From: Anaerolineae bacterium
GTDB taxonomy: Bacteria; Chloroflexota; Anaerolineae; Aggregatilineales; Phototrophicaceae
Assembly (NCBI GenBank): GCA_022843745.1
Contig: JALHNB010000002.1
Span: forward strand, 1-64,000
Direction: 5' to 3'
Length of the DNA stretch: 64,000 bases
A program made the position numbers and the translations under genes. The stretch's first letter is position 1, and each line of letters starts with the position of its first letter. Positions 9,439 to 17,492 of this stretch are shown piece after piece. The notes beneath the pieces were generated by a model that was given only the letters and a program-made list of their open reading frames with translations, did no database searches and was not told the origin of the DNA.

Positions 9439-10206
9439 TTACTTGGGCGCAAGTCGGATTGCACCGTCCAGTCGGATGACTTCGCCGTTTAAATAAGCGT
9501 TTTCGATAATCGACTGTGCCAATTGAGCATATTCCGCCGAGCGACCCAGCCGCGCCGGGAAAGGGACTTGCTTGCCGAGCGAAGTGCGCACTTCGTCAGT
9601 CATGCCTGCCATCATCGGCGTTTCCATAATGCCGGGGGCGATGGTCATCACGCGGATTCCCACGCGCGACAAATCGCGGGCGATGGGCAAAGTAAGGCCG
9701 ACAATGCCACCTTTGGATGCCGAATATGCCGCTTGCCCGATTTGCCCGTCATAAGCTGCGACGGATGCCGTGTTGATAATCACGCCGCGTTCGCCATCGG
9801 CAGTCGGCTCATTTTCATTCATCGCTGCCGCTGCTAACCGAATAACATTAAATGTGCCGATCAGGTTGATTTTGATGACTTTTTCGAACGAAGCCAGCGC
9901 GTGGGGGCCATTTTTGCCAACTGTGCGCTCGCCGATGACGATCCCCGCGCAGTTGACGGCGATATGCAGCCCGCCAAATGCTTCCCGCGCAGTCTGAACG
10001 GCGGCCTGTACATTATCTTCGCTGGTGACATCGGTTTTCACAAATCGTGCCGAGTCGCCGAGTTCAGCCGCCAGTGCCGCGCCGCGTTCCTCGTTCAGAT
10101 CGACGATAATCGCCCGCGCACCCTGCTCGACAAATCGGCGCACACACGCTTCACCCAACCCCGATGCACCACCCGTGACGAGCGCGGTTTTATTTTGGAG
10201 TTCCAT
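9439..10206 (-). CDS. SDR family oxidoreductase, 3-hydroxyacyl-CoA dehydrogenase type II-like
   Basis: 255 aa short-chain dehydrogenase. The NAD-binding TGGASGLG is at 11-18, the structural NCAG at 85-88, and the catalytic triad Ser148, Tyr161, Lys165 (YSASK). The specific segment [21 protein letters not shown] and the C-terminal [13 protein letters not shown] are typical of the HSD17B10 / type II 3-hydroxyacyl-CoA dehydrogenase group, so fatty-acid or branched-chain beta-oxidation is the likely role (NAD+-dependent oxidation of 3-hydroxyacyl-CoA). AAGGA lies upstream of the ATG. No other beta-oxidation gene is adjacent. Confidence 0.85.
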   Translation of the reverse strand: MELQNKTALVTGGASGLGEACVRRFVEQGARAIIVDLNEERGAALAAELGDSARFVKTDVTSEDNVQAAVQTAREAFGGLHIAVNCAGIVIGERTVGKNGPHALASFEKVIKINLIGTFNVIRLAAAAMNENEPTADGERGVIINTASVAAYDGQIGQAAYSASKGGIVGLTLPIARDLSRVGIRVMTIAPGIMETPMMAGMTDEVRTSLGKQVPFPARLGRSAEYAQLAQSIIENAYLNGEVIRLDGAIRLAPK

Positions 10207-10271
10207 AATTCAAAATCCTTTTAATCCATCAACGCCTGATGAGATTCTGTCGGCGTTTCGTTGTAGCGAAA

Positions 10272-10961
10272 TTAGTTGCCCTTGAGGTCAGTGAGCCAAT
10301 CATCGAAATCGGGTTTGGGATATTGTTGATCGCCCGTGTCCTCGTACCATGTGATCCACTCCTGATCGGATGCGAATTGTTCATCGGTAAGGAGGCGAAG
10401 GGCATGGCGTAATGCTGCGCTTTGGTCTGGATGGGTAGTGCCACCTTTTAACCATAAAATGCACAAGGATACAGCACGGGTATCGTGTGTAAGCAGCGAG
10501 TTCATGATCCACCGCCCAGTCCAGGTCAAATCGGTGGCAAACCAGCCCACCCACTTCCAGCTTCCCCAAAACAGTTGCGAGTCAAACGGGATCAATTCCG
10601 GGCGTGGAAACTCCGCGCGTATTCGGGAGGTGGTCGCGTAGGCCTGGGTATATGACCAAATGCCAATATGAGGCCGAGGATGCTCGCCGAGGAGTGTCGC
10701 TCCGGAACGTTCGGTCAGGAACATGGCAGCCCGCGCGGCAAGCGAACGATTTTTAGATTGAACGCTAAATTCTTTTCCTGATCCCATGATGATGAGGTGT
10801 TCACGTGTCCCTCTTTGCATAACCTCCAGGTGAGTCCACTCACGATCTGTTGGGCGCTGACAATTCCCGTCCGAGTCGTAATTGACCTCGCCCCATAAGG
10901 CATAAGGAATTTCAGCAAAATAGGGTCTCGGAGCTGATATGCTTAGTTTATATTCGGGCAT
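10272..10961 (-). CDS. Hypothetical Trp-rich protein
   Basis: 229 aa from the ATG at 10961, which has GGAG nine bases upstream; a TTG five codons earlier overlaps this ribosome site and is unlikely. No signal peptide or membrane segment is seen. It is rich in Trp (for example GSWKWVGWFATDLTWTGRW) and carries an acidic C-terminal tail (EWITWYEDTGDQQ, DFDDWLTDLKGN). I recognise no family or catalytic motif. It lies co-directional with the SDR gene downstream (65 bases) and another unknown gene upstream, so it could share a transcript. Confidence 0.6.
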   Translation of the reverse strand: MPEYKLSISAPRPYFAEIPYALWGEVNYDSDGNCQRPTDREWTHLEVMQRGTREHLIIMGSGKEFSVQSKNRSLAARAAMFLTERSGATLLGEHPRPHIGIWSYTQAYATTSRIRAEFPRPELIPFDSQLFWGSWKWVGWFATDLTWTGRWIMNSLLTHDTRAVSLCILWLKGGTTHPDQSAALRHALRLLTDEQFASDQEWITWYEDTGDQQYPKPDFDDWLTDLKGN

Positions 10962-11007
10962 TTTGATGTTCTCCAAACGACAAGCATAATGGTCATAGTC
11001 GAGACAT

Positions 11008-11640
11008 TTACCTTTTGCCCATTGTGTCTACCGCGAAATCCAGCGCGACGAAATAGGAATCGCCCACACCGAGCAGCTTCCATTGTGTCGAACGGCCATG
11101 ATCGTCTGTTTTTGACTTTTCGGTGTCCGCGCCAATAAGTTTAGCTTCCATTTGGTGATGTTCCAAGACTTTTGCTATGCGCAGCGCGGCGGTTTTTGGC
11201 ATCTCGCCCAACAGCCCGCTGCCTGACAAGAGCAGATTGACTAGCGGTTTTTCACGGTTGATATTCTGCGCCAGTTCGCGCCAAGGGCCAAAGGTCGTTG
11301 CGTGAGCCTGATGAATATCCAATACCAGTTCATTGACATCTTTCGGTTGGCCTTCAAAATGGACTTGCACAAGTGGCTCATTGTGGTGGAGCAAAATCGG
11401 GTGTTCGTCAGCGAAAAACAGCTTGCCGAATAAACCCAGGCTCAGGCGATGTTCGCGCACGCTCATCACGCGGATGATATAGCCGCTGCGTTCGCGCAAG
11501 CCCTGGACAGCCTCGTCATACTGCGCCGTCTGGATAATCAATTGAAGTTCGTTGGGAACGCCGCCCATCTGCGCGATCAGCAGAATACCAACATCATGTT
11601 CACCCGCAAGTTCGCTCAATAATTTTTCGCGCACTGGCAT
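11008..11640 (-). CDS. Conserved hypothetical protein, 210 aa
   Basis: A soluble-looking alpha/beta protein without signal peptide or membrane span. The ATG is preceded by GAAAGGA. Features: an N-terminal helix-strand (EKLLSELAGEHDVGILLIAQ), a central segment with His pairs (HPILLHHNEPLVQVHFEG), a helix-rich part KPLVNLLLSGSGLLGEMPKTAALRIAKVLEHH split by a Gly/Ser turn, and a closing strand ALDFAVDTM. No motif was recognised that would fix a function. It sits just upstream of the Trp-rich unknown gene and is followed on its 5' side by CTGAG-type repeats. Confidence 0.65.
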   Translation of the reverse strand: MPVREKLLSELAGEHDVGILLIAQMGGVPNELQLIIQTAQYDEAVQGLRERSGYIIRVMSVREHRLSLGLFGKLFFADEHPILLHHNEPLVQVHFEGQPKDVNELVLDIHQAHATTFGPWRELAQNINREKPLVNLLLSGSGLLGEMPKTAALRIAKVLEHHQMEAKLIGADTEKSKTDDHGRSTQWKLLGVGDSYFVALDFAVDTMGKR

Positions 11641-11676
11641 GTGTATTGTTCCTTTCAGGTGGAAGTATTTTAGCGC

Positions 11677-11825
11677 GTCAGCACTTCAGCGTATCAGCGC
11701 CTCAGCTTTTTAGTGCCGAGTTCAAAGTGCTGAGTGCTGAGTTTCAAAAACTGTATTTTACTCATTACTTTTCACTCATTACCTGCATTTTTCTGACTGG
11801 CTGAAATGCTGACAAGCTGAGACGC
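11677..11825. repeat. CTGAG/CAGC-rich degenerate repeat tract
   Basis: Intergenic DNA made of short related words: TCAGCACTTCAGCGTATCAGCGCCTCAG (split over 11679-11706), AAGTGCTGAGTGCTGAG (11726-11742) and GCTGACAAGCTGAGACGCTT (11808-11827). The same words recur at 13537-13672 and, as coding sequence, at 28513-28551. No gene is visible here. Confidence 0.7.
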
Positions 11826-12599
11826 TTAATTGCCTTCGCGCAAAACACGGATAAACCATTCCGGCACAGGATGCCCGACGGCGTATAAATCCGCGATCAC
11901 GGCCTCGACATCATAGGGGACGGCACGCAAATCGACTTCAACGCTGCCATTTTCGAATGTAAATAAGCCCCACTGTGCTAACCCCGGCGCGTCAAAAGAC
12001 ATGCCGACGCTGCCCACATTAATCACCCGCCAGCGCCCCAGATCGCGATCCATCTGCTTGTGAATGTGTGCGCCGATACCCAGTCGCCCTTCGCGATCCA
12101 GAAGCATATCGAGCGCTTCGTCCGGCGCGGTTTCCGGTGTCAGAAAGCCTTCATCATCGCCCGGAGTGCCGTGATAGCCGATGACATAGCCGTAGCCTTC
12201 AGCATCCAGCCCGGCCTCACGCCCCCGAATCTTTTTAAGAAGTTCGTAATCTTCAAACGAGAGCTTCCCGGCGCTCCAATTCAGCATCGTATCGCGCCCC
12301 TGCCAGCTTTGCGCGAGTTTGGCGAACGCTTCCGCATCTTTGGCGGAGGGTGTGCGTGGGCGCTGACCGTTGACGAGGTAGCGATCCGTATTGCCGCCGA
12401 TGATCTGAAATTTCTCTTTGCCATGCGCTTCACGCCATGCGCTTACACGCTGGATACAGGCCGCCGGGTGTGGCCCAAATGCTGCCAGATCACCCAGAAT
12501 CCAGATGTGATCCGCGCCACCGAGCGCTTCCAGATCGGCGATAGCGGCTTCGAACGCGGTGAGATTGCCGTGCATGTCGGATAAAACTGCCAGACGCAT
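11826..12599 (-). CDS. Calcineurin-like metallophosphoesterase
   Basis: 257 aa, dinuclear-metal phosphoesterase of the YfcE/MJ0936-like group. The metal-binding blocks appear in order: SDMHGN (Asp8, His10), GDLAAFGPHP (from 36), GGNTD with the metal-bridging Asn, GTPGDDEG, GAHIHKQ (the GHxH block) and NVGSVG. Such proteins hydrolyse phosphodiesters or nucleotides in the cytoplasm; the natural substrate is unknown. The ATG is preceded by AGAGGA. The divergent gene across a short promoter region encodes an ABC-2-like membrane protein. Confidence 0.88.
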   Translation of the reverse strand: MRLAVLSDMHGNLTAFEAAIADLEALGGADHIWILGDLAAFGPHPAACIQRVSAWREAHGKEKFQIIGGNTDRYLVNGQRPRTPSAKDAEAFAKLAQSWQGRDTMLNWSAGKLSFEDYELLKKIRGREAGLDAEGYGYVIGYHGTPGDDEGFLTPETAPDEALDMLLDREGRLGIGAHIHKQMDRDLGRWRVINVGSVGMSFDAPGLAQWGLFTFENGSVEVDLRAVPYDVEAVIADLYAVGHPVPEWFIRVLREGN

Positions 12600-12624
12600 A
12601 TCCGGTGTCCTCTCTCATTATTTA

Positions 12625-12654
12625 TTGAATCTTTTTAACATAACATCCTATAAT
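12625..12654 (+). promoter_or_regulatory. Sigma70-type promoter for the ABC-2-like gene
   Basis: TTGAAT (12625-12630), an 18-bp spacer and a perfect TATAAT (12649-12654). It lies 34 bases upstream of the TTG start, leaving a short leader with AGGAG. Confidence 0.65.
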
Positions 12655-12688
12655 CTCAAGTGTAGCAGAACATTGTAGGAGACACATC

Positions 12689-13522
12689 TTGGCCTTGTAT
12701 TTGATTGACAATCCGGTGATGCGGGCGGAACTCAAGCATCAACAGCATGTGATGACGACCAGTCGTTCCGGGCGAGTTTGGATCGCGCTGGCAATGTTGC
12801 TCTTGATTCCGGCTTTTCTATCGTCAGCTCTTTTTCTGTTTGGTGCGCTCACGGCGATTGATATATCGGGATTCGTTGGCAATATCGGCGGCTATAACCT
12901 CGTGATTCATCTGATTATCATGAATGTCGCGCTGTATGCCGTCGTTACACTCATCACGATGGGTCTGGCCTCCAACAGTATCGGGCGCGAACAGACTGGG
13001 CATACGTGGGAAAGTTTGCTGCTGACGACGATGGACGCACGTCAGATTATCTGGGGTAAATGGTGGGCGACGGTACGTTCGCTGTGGGGCGATCACATTA
13101 TGGTGGGATTGCTGCGGATCGGGCTGGTGGCATGGACAGCGATTGAATGGACACGCGCGATCAATCCAGCAGATCGACCAAACCTGATTTTTCTCCTGTT
13201 GACCATCGGCATTGTGACTTTATATACGCTGGTGGATGCTGGATTCTCGGCAGTATTGGGCTTGTTAACGCCATTAAGCGGCTTTGGTAACTCGATTTTT
13301 ATGCTGGTGCTGGGGGCAAGGATTGGCATAACCATTGGCATCCTGCTGCTTGTCAATTGGATTGGCTCCATTTTGCCAGCTTCGGATTGGCAGTATATTT
13401 TGGCGGCGCTGATTGGCTTGATGATTCTGGCACTCGTCACGGTGGGGGCGTTGCGTTTCGCGGAAATCGTCGCCGTATGGGGACACGCCACGCCCACAAA
13501 AGTATCGCAACCAGTCAGTTAA
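12689..13522 (+). CDS. Polytopic membrane protein, ABC-2 permease-like
   Basis: 277 aa with about six hydrophobic spans (roughly 28-50, 68-95, 138-158, 170-195, 205-225, 235-258). The start is TTG at 12689 with AGGAG seven bases upstream; no ATG is available at the N-terminus. The pattern of an amphipathic N-terminus (NPVMRAELKHQQ), a periplasmic/first-loop region and the cytoplasmic GREQTGHTWESLLLTTMDARQIIWGKW (an ABC-2 permease hallmark, usually EREKGTLE.LL.TP) supports an ABC-2 type permease subunit. No ATPase gene is adjacent, so it would have to pair with one elsewhere. Confidence 0.65.
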   Translation: MALYLIDNPVMRAELKHQQHVMTTSRSGRVWIALAMLLLIPAFLSSALFLFGALTAIDISGFVGNIGGYNLVIHLIIMNVALYAVVTLITMGLASNSIGREQTGHTWESLLLTTMDARQIIWGKWWATVRSLWGDHIMVGLLRIGLVAWTAIEWTRAINPADRPNLIFLLLTIGIVTLYTLVDAGFSAVLGLLTPLSGFGNSIFMLVLGARIGITIGILLLVNWIGSILPASDWQYILAALIGLMILALVTVGALRFAEIVAVWGHATPTKVSQPVS

Positions 13523-13536
13523 CGTTTCGAGTATAA

Positions 13537-13680
13537 AGTGCTGAGTTCCGAGTGCTGAGTAAATTTTCGGTCTTTAAACTCAGCACTTAGCACTTTTAAC
13601 TCAGAACTAAAAGGTGACAGGCTGAGATGCCGACAAGCTGACTTGCTAAAAGCTGAGATACTGACAAGCTAAGGAGCAAA
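13537..13680. repeat. Second CTGAG/CAGC-rich repeat tract
   Basis: Contains AAGTGCTGAGTTCCGAGTGCTGAGT (from 13537) and, in inverse orientation, ACTCAGCACTTAGCACTTTT (from 13578), so a hairpin with arms near 13551-13560 and 13578-13587 is possible. It continues with AGGCTGAGATGCCGACAAGCTGACTTGC and AGCTGAGATACTGACAAGCT up to the ribosome site of the next gene. Related to the tract at 11677-11825. Confidence 0.65.
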
Positions 13681-13686
13681 CAAGCT

Positions 13687-14718
13687 ATGAGACTTGGCAT
13701 GATGATCGGCTATTCCGGCGCGAAAATCGACCTGCCGATGGATTTGATCCTGGAGGCGGATCGTCTGGGCATTTACGCCGTGTGGACAGCCGAAGCGTAT
13801 GGCTCGGATGCTGTAACGCCGCTGGCGTGGATTGGCGCACAGACGCAGCACATTAGGCTCGGCACGGCGATCATGCAGATGCCCGCGCGTACCCCGGCGA
13901 ACACCGCCATGACCGCTATGACGCTCGATCAACTTTCCGGCGGACGTTTTTTGCTGGGTCTGGGGCTTTCCGGGCCGCAGGTGGTTGAGGGCTGGTATGG
14001 TTTACCCTATGGCAAACCGCTTGCCAAAACGCGCGAATATATCAGCATCGTGCGCAGCATTTTCAAGCGCGAATCACCGCTGATGTTTGACGGCGAATAC
14101 TACCAAATTCCGTATCAGGGCGAAGACGCAACCGGACTCGGCAAACCCCTCAAGAGTATCATTCACGGACGCGCCGATATTCCGATCTATCTAGCCGCCA
14201 TTGGCCCCAAAAATGTCGAACTCGCCGCCGAAATTGCTGACGGTTGGCTGCCAATTTTCTTCTCGCCAGAGCGCTATCATGAGGCTTACGGTGCGCAAAT
14301 TGAGGCCGGATTCGCGAAAGCAGGCGGCGGCAAAAGCCTCGCGAATTTCGACATCGCGCCTTCGGTTCCCGTCGCGGTTCGCGATGATCTCGAATCCTGC
14401 TGGAATCAATTCAAGCCGCTGCTGGCGCTTTACATCGGCGGGATGGGTGCGAAGGGTAAAAATTTCTATTTTGATCTGGCGTGTCGCTATGGTTACGAAG
14501 AAGCTGCGATCACCATTCAAGACCTGTATCTGAGTGGCAAACGCGCCGAAGCGGTTGGTGCTGTGCCGAACGCGCTGGTCGATGACGTATCGATATGCGG
14601 CCCACGCGAACGCATCAAGGAACGGCTTGAATTGTGGAAGGCGAGTCCGATTACAACGCTCAATATGATGGTCTATGACGTTGACAGCTTGCGCACGATG
14701 GCGGAACTAGTCCTTTGA
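13687..14718 (+). CDS. LLM-class (luciferase-like) F420/FMN-dependent oxidoreductase
   Basis: 343 aa TIM-barrel flavin-fold oxidoreductase, close in type to F420-dependent enzymes annotated as LLM class F420-dependent oxidoreductase. Seen: [28 protein letters not shown] near the N-terminus, [40 protein letters not shown], and [16 protein letters not shown], all typical. The ATG has AAGGAG upstream. The cofactor (F420 or FMN) cannot be settled from sequence by eye, and the substrate is unknown. It is flanked by repeat tracts on both sides and has no evident operon partner. Confidence 0.85.
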   Translation: MRLGMMIGYSGAKIDLPMDLILEADRLGIYAVWTAEAYGSDAVTPLAWIGAQTQHIRLGTAIMQMPARTPANTAMTAMTLDQLSGGRFLLGLGLSGPQVVEGWYGLPYGKPLAKTREYISIVRSIFKRESPLMFDGEYYQIPYQGEDATGLGKPLKSIIHGRADIPIYLAAIGPKNVELAAEIADGWLPIFFSPERYHEAYGAQIEAGFAKAGGGKSLANFDIAPSVPVAVRDDLESCWNQFKPLLALYIGGMGAKGKNFYFDLACRYGYEEAAITIQDLYLSGKRAEAVGAVPNALVDDVSICGPRERIKERLELWKASPITTLNMMVYDVDSLRTMAELVL

Positions 14719-14778
14719 TGCTTGCGCACGATGGCGGTAATTGGTGCTTTGAAACGAAACTTTTTGATTTGCGTATAA

Positions 14779-14850
14779 ATGTTGAATCGCGAAGACACAA
14801 AGGCTATATTTTTCTCTGCGCCTTTTACCCCTTTGCGTCTTTGCGTTAAG
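14779..14850. repeat. GCGAAGACACAAAGG / CTTTGCGTCTTTGCG inverted repeat element
   Basis: GCGAAGACACAAAGG near 14788 faces CCTTTTACCCCTTTGCGTCTTTGCG at about 14821-14846, an imperfect inverted repeat between two genes. Words of this kind (cgcaaagacgcaaagg) are common dispersed repeats in bacterial genomes. No promoter or coding function is visible. Confidence 0.5.
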
Positions 14851-14871
14851 TTGTTAAGGAGTAGGCTGGTC

Positions 14872-15183
14872 ATGAGCGAACAATTGCGTTTTCAGGCGAC
14901 GGCAATTATCTGGACAGCGCTGGCAGCGATTATTATTTTCACACCAGGAGATAAAGTCGCACTGGCCTTCATCCTGGGCATTGGCGCGACAGTCAGCACG
15001 GGGGTGATTTGGGATAGCATGAAGGGATCGCTCAAACTTGAGCAGACGCAGCAAGCCGGAAAAACCAAACGCAATAATAAAATCAGCCGTATGGTGGATG
15101 GGCTGGACGACGACGAAGTGGCTGATATGGAAGAATTCCTTGCCGCCCGCCGCGATGATCGCCTGCAAGACAAGGAACGTTAG
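14872..15183 (+). CDS. Small membrane protein with acidic tail, paralogue A
   Basis: 103 aa from the ATG at 14872 (AAGGAG upstream); the frame is open further 5' but that part is repeat DNA. Two hydrophobic helices (about 9-25 and 29-47) with a short loop are followed by a basic stretch (KTKRNNK) and a C-terminal motif MVDGLDDDEVADMEEFLAARRDDRL. The last part is nearly the same in the next gene, so the pair arose by duplication. Function unknown; a membrane-anchored adaptor tail is one possibility. Confidence 0.7.
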   Translation: MSEQLRFQATAIIWTALAAIIIFTPGDKVALAFILGIGATVSTGVIWDSMKGSLKLEQTQQAGKTKRNNKISRMVDGLDDDEVADMEEFLAARRDDRLQDKER

Positions 15184-15194
15184 GAGATATTGAC

Positions 15195-15515
15195 ATGAAA
15201 TCTGACATCACAAAATTGATTGCTACGGGCATCATCTGGGGTATGATGACCATTATTCTGACGCTTCAGAATTCCAGCGATGGTGCTTTGATGCTGTTGT
15301 CGCTTATTATGGGGGCCGCAGCGACGATCAGCACGGTTTCGATCTGGCGCTACACCAACCAGCGCGACGAAGCGGAAATGCACCAGCGTGCGACCAAAGG
15401 CAAACGCAGCAATCGTGCCAGTCGTCTGGTTGAAGGCATGGATGAAGATGAACTGATGGATATGGAAGAATTTTTAGCCGCACGGCGTGAAGATCGCCTC
15501 TCAGAAAGACGTTAA
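15195..15515 (+). CDS. Small membrane protein with acidic tail, paralogue B
   Basis: 106 aa, tandem paralogue of the preceding gene, 11 bases downstream. Same architecture: two hydrophobic helices (about 8-23 and 30-48), a basic linker (ATKGKRSNRASR) and the C-terminal block LVEGMDEDELMDMEEFLAAR followed by REDRL. The helices have diverged more than the tail, which points to the tail as the functional or partner-binding part. AGGAGA precedes the ATG. The moaB-like gene starts three bases after its stop, so the three genes may be cotranscribed. Confidence 0.7.
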   Translation: MKSDITKLIATGIIWGMMTIILTLQNSSDGALMLLSLIMGAAATISTVSIWRYTNQRDEAEMHQRATKGKRSNRASRLVEGMDEDELMDMEEFLAARREDRLSERR

Positions 15516-15518
15516 ATT

Positions 15519-16034
15519 ATGAAAGGTGCAGATGAACATCGCGAAAAAGCAGGTAAAGGCCCGGTCACAGTGGCGATTGTCACGGTGAGCGACACGCGGA
15601 CACCGGAAACCGATCAGAATCGAAAATATATTGAATCGCGCATGGCGGAACTCGGTCACAAGGTCGCGGCCTATCGCCTGATAAAAGATGAGCCGGATCA
15701 GGTCGCCGCCGTGCTGGAAGAATTGACCGCCATGCCGGAAGTGCGCATCGTCCTGTTCAACGGCGGGACAGGCATCAGCCCGCGTGACACAACCTATGAT
15801 GTCATCAGCCGGTACCTGGAAAAAACGCTGCCGGGATTTGGCGAACTCTTCCGCATGTTCAGCTTTCAGGAGGTGGGTGCGGCGGCGATGTTCAGCCGTG
15901 CGACGGCGGGCGTTTATAATGGGACGCTGGTTTTCTCGATGCCGGGCAGCCCGAACGCCGTCAATGTCGCGCTGGAAAAGCTGATTATCCCCGAAATTAA
16001 TCATCTCGCGTGGGAAATCGTGCGGAAATCCTAA
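15519..16034 (+). CDS. moaB: Molybdenum cofactor biosynthesis protein MoaB/Mog family
   Basis: 171 aa. MoaB/Mog proteins bind molybdopterin; Mog/MogA adenylates it before metal insertion, and MoaB is the homologous protein found in many bacteria. The family motif [17 protein letters not shown] is at about 80-96 and [18 protein letters not shown] is in the C-terminal part. An N-terminal extension of about 14 residues ([14 protein letters not shown]) precedes the first strand. No other molybdopterin gene is in the window. The ribosome site is weak, suggesting coupling to the upstream small membrane gene whose TAA is three bases before this ATG. A strong terminator follows. Confidence 0.88.
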   Translation: MKGADEHREKAGKGPVTVAIVTVSDTRTPETDQNRKYIESRMAELGHKVAAYRLIKDEPDQVAAVLEELTAMPEVRIVLFNGGTGISPRDTTYDVISRYLEKTLPGFGELFRMFSFQEVGAAAMFSRATAGVYNGTLVFSMPGSPNAVNVALEKLIIPEINHLAWEIVRKS

Positions 16035-16065
16035 CCCTAAAATGCAAAACATATCCAATAGTTTG

Positions 16066-16095
16066 CGATAGTATCCTAATTACTATCGTTTTTTT
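16066..16095 (+). terminator. Intrinsic terminator after moaB
   Basis: CGATAGTA (16066-16073) pairs with TACTATCG (16081-16088) around a 7-nt loop, followed directly by seven T. Confidence 0.88.
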
Positions 16096-16175
16096 ATTTC
16101 TAAAATCCTGATAAGTGTTTTTATGTATACTAAGATTTATGCGAAGAGTTCTTTTTATGGGGGATTGTATCAACT

Positions 16176-17273
16176 ATGGGTTTTGATTTGTCTCAACTAG
16201 TGCAAAACACCATTGCGGAAACTTATAAAAATCTTGGAACTGTAAATATTATCGTTGCGGGTAAGGCAGGTGTCGGAAAAAGTACACTTATCAATGCTGT
16301 TTTTAAGGATAATCTCGCGGAAACTGGAGTAGGTCGTCCGATTACTAAGGGGATTCGCGAAGTTTCAAAAGACGGCATCCCTGTGCGGATTATTGATACA
16401 CAGGGATTTGAGATAGGCGAACAAGCACAGGAAACTATTCAGTCGGTTCAAAATGAAATTAGAAGACGTAATGGAGAGAAAGACCCTAACCGACATATTC
16501 ATGTGGCTTGGTTATGTATCCTCGAAGCCTCCCGTCGTATAGAAAAGGCTGAAGAGGAATTTGTGAAGATGCTAACCGACAGCCAAGTTCCTGTAATTGC
16601 TGTGATAACACAGGCATCTAACGATCAGGGGTTTAGGCGTGAAGTTCTTCAAGTTTTACCAACTATCAAAAATGCAATATCGGTACTAGCGTCGCCAATC
16701 GCGCTCGATGAGAGTGATCATATTATTCAGTCGAAAAATCTTGATAAGCTGATTGATTTGACAACAGAGGTTATTCCAGAAGCGCATCGAAACGCTTTGG
16801 CCGCCGCAAATCGTGTAAATTTGAAACAAAGATTGGATCGCTCACGTGCTGCGGTAGCTGCCGCTGCTGCCTCCGCCGGCGTTATGGGTGCAGTACCAAT
16901 TCCATTCTCTGATACCGTAACAATCATACCTATACAAGTAACGATGCTGGCGACAATAAGTGCAATTTGGGGTTTACCCTTGAGTAAGGCATTTTTAGGT
17001 ACGCTTATCAGTGGAACATCGGCGGGTGGGCTTGGAACGGTGGTTGGGCGAACAGTAGTTGGACAACTACTAAAATTGATTCCTGGAGCAGGTTCAATAG
17101 CTGGCGGTGTTATAAACGCCACCACCGCAGCAGTTTTAACTACAGCTTTTGGTGAAGCTTATATCAGAGCGCTTACTCAACTCATGAAAGACGATCTTGA
17201 TCGCGATATAACGGCAGAAGAAGTTCGGAAAAAATTGTCAGAGGAACTTTCACAAACAAAACAAATTCCTTAA
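16176..17273 (+). CDS. Era-like GTPase with DUF697 C-terminal domain
   Basis: 365 aa. An N-terminal G domain has the P-loop GKAGVGKS (29-36), a switch I Thr in GRPITKG, the G3 block DTQG (74-77) and a G4-like TQAS near 146 in place of NKxD, a substitution common in this group. The C-terminal half (about 200-345) holds hydrophobic, Ala/Gly-rich helices (AAVAAAAASAGVMGAVPIPF...) typical of DUF697, thought to associate with membranes. The gene is AT-richer than its neighbours and stands alone between a terminator and the ABC-F leader. Role unknown; GTP-driven membrane remodelling or stress response is a family-level guess. Confidence 0.8.
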   Translation: MGFDLSQLVQNTIAETYKNLGTVNIIVAGKAGVGKSTLINAVFKDNLAETGVGRPITKGIREVSKDGIPVRIIDTQGFEIGEQAQETIQSVQNEIRRRNGEKDPNRHIHVAWLCILEASRRIEKAEEEFVKMLTDSQVPVIAVITQASNDQGFRREVLQVLPTIKNAISVLASPIALDESDHIIQSKNLDKLIDLTTEVIPEAHRNALAAANRVNLKQRLDRSRAAVAAAAASAGVMGAVPIPFSDTVTIIPIQVTMLATISAIWGLPLSKAFLGTLISGTSAGGLGTVVGRTVVGQLLKLIPGAGSIAGGVINATTAAVLTTAFGEAYIRALTQLMKDDLDRDITAEEVRKKLSEELSQTKQIP

Positions 17274-17324
17274 GTCTTTTGGCTGATAGACAATAAATCA
17301 AAATCCTGCTACACTACGTTCACT

Positions 17325-17411
17325 ATGATCTACTTTTCTTCCACCACCATCCTTTCACGCAGCCTTATTGGCTCTACTCAGGTGCGTTCCTTGTATAGGT
17401 GCGCCTGCTGA
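17325..17411 (+). CDS. Putative 28-aa leader peptide of the ABC-F gene
   Basis: ATG 17325 to TGA 17409-17411 encodes MIYFSSTTILSRSLIGSTQV plus eight more residues ending RCAC. It lies upstream of a terminator-like hairpin and the ABC-F start. Its last third overlaps the first arms of a possible alternative RNA fold, the layout of ribosome-mediated attenuation. There is no strong ribosome site, so translation is unproven. Confidence 0.4.
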   Translation: MIYFSSTTILSRSLIGSTQVRSLYRCAC

Positions 17412-17480
17412 TCGGATTGTAATTTAATTCGTAATGTTTTGATGGCTATGGGCGCACGCTCATAGCCATTTTTGATTCTT
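17379..17480 (+). promoter_or_regulatory. Candidate ribosome-mediated transcription attenuator
   Basis: Three competing RNA helices can be drawn. Stem 1:2 pairs CAGGTGCGT (17379-17387) with GTGCGCCTG (17399-17407), nine pairs including three wobbles. Stem 2:3 pairs GTGCGCC (17399-17405) with GGCGCAC (17451-17457), plus two wobbles into 17449-17450. Stem 3:4 pairs ATGGCTATG (17442-17450) with CATAGCCAT (17461-17469), perfect, followed by TTTTGATTCTT, a terminator. A ribosome held near the end of the leader ORF would open 1:2 and favour 2:3, which invades the terminator loop. Confidence 0.5.
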
Positions 17481-17492
17481 GGAGGAGTCAAC

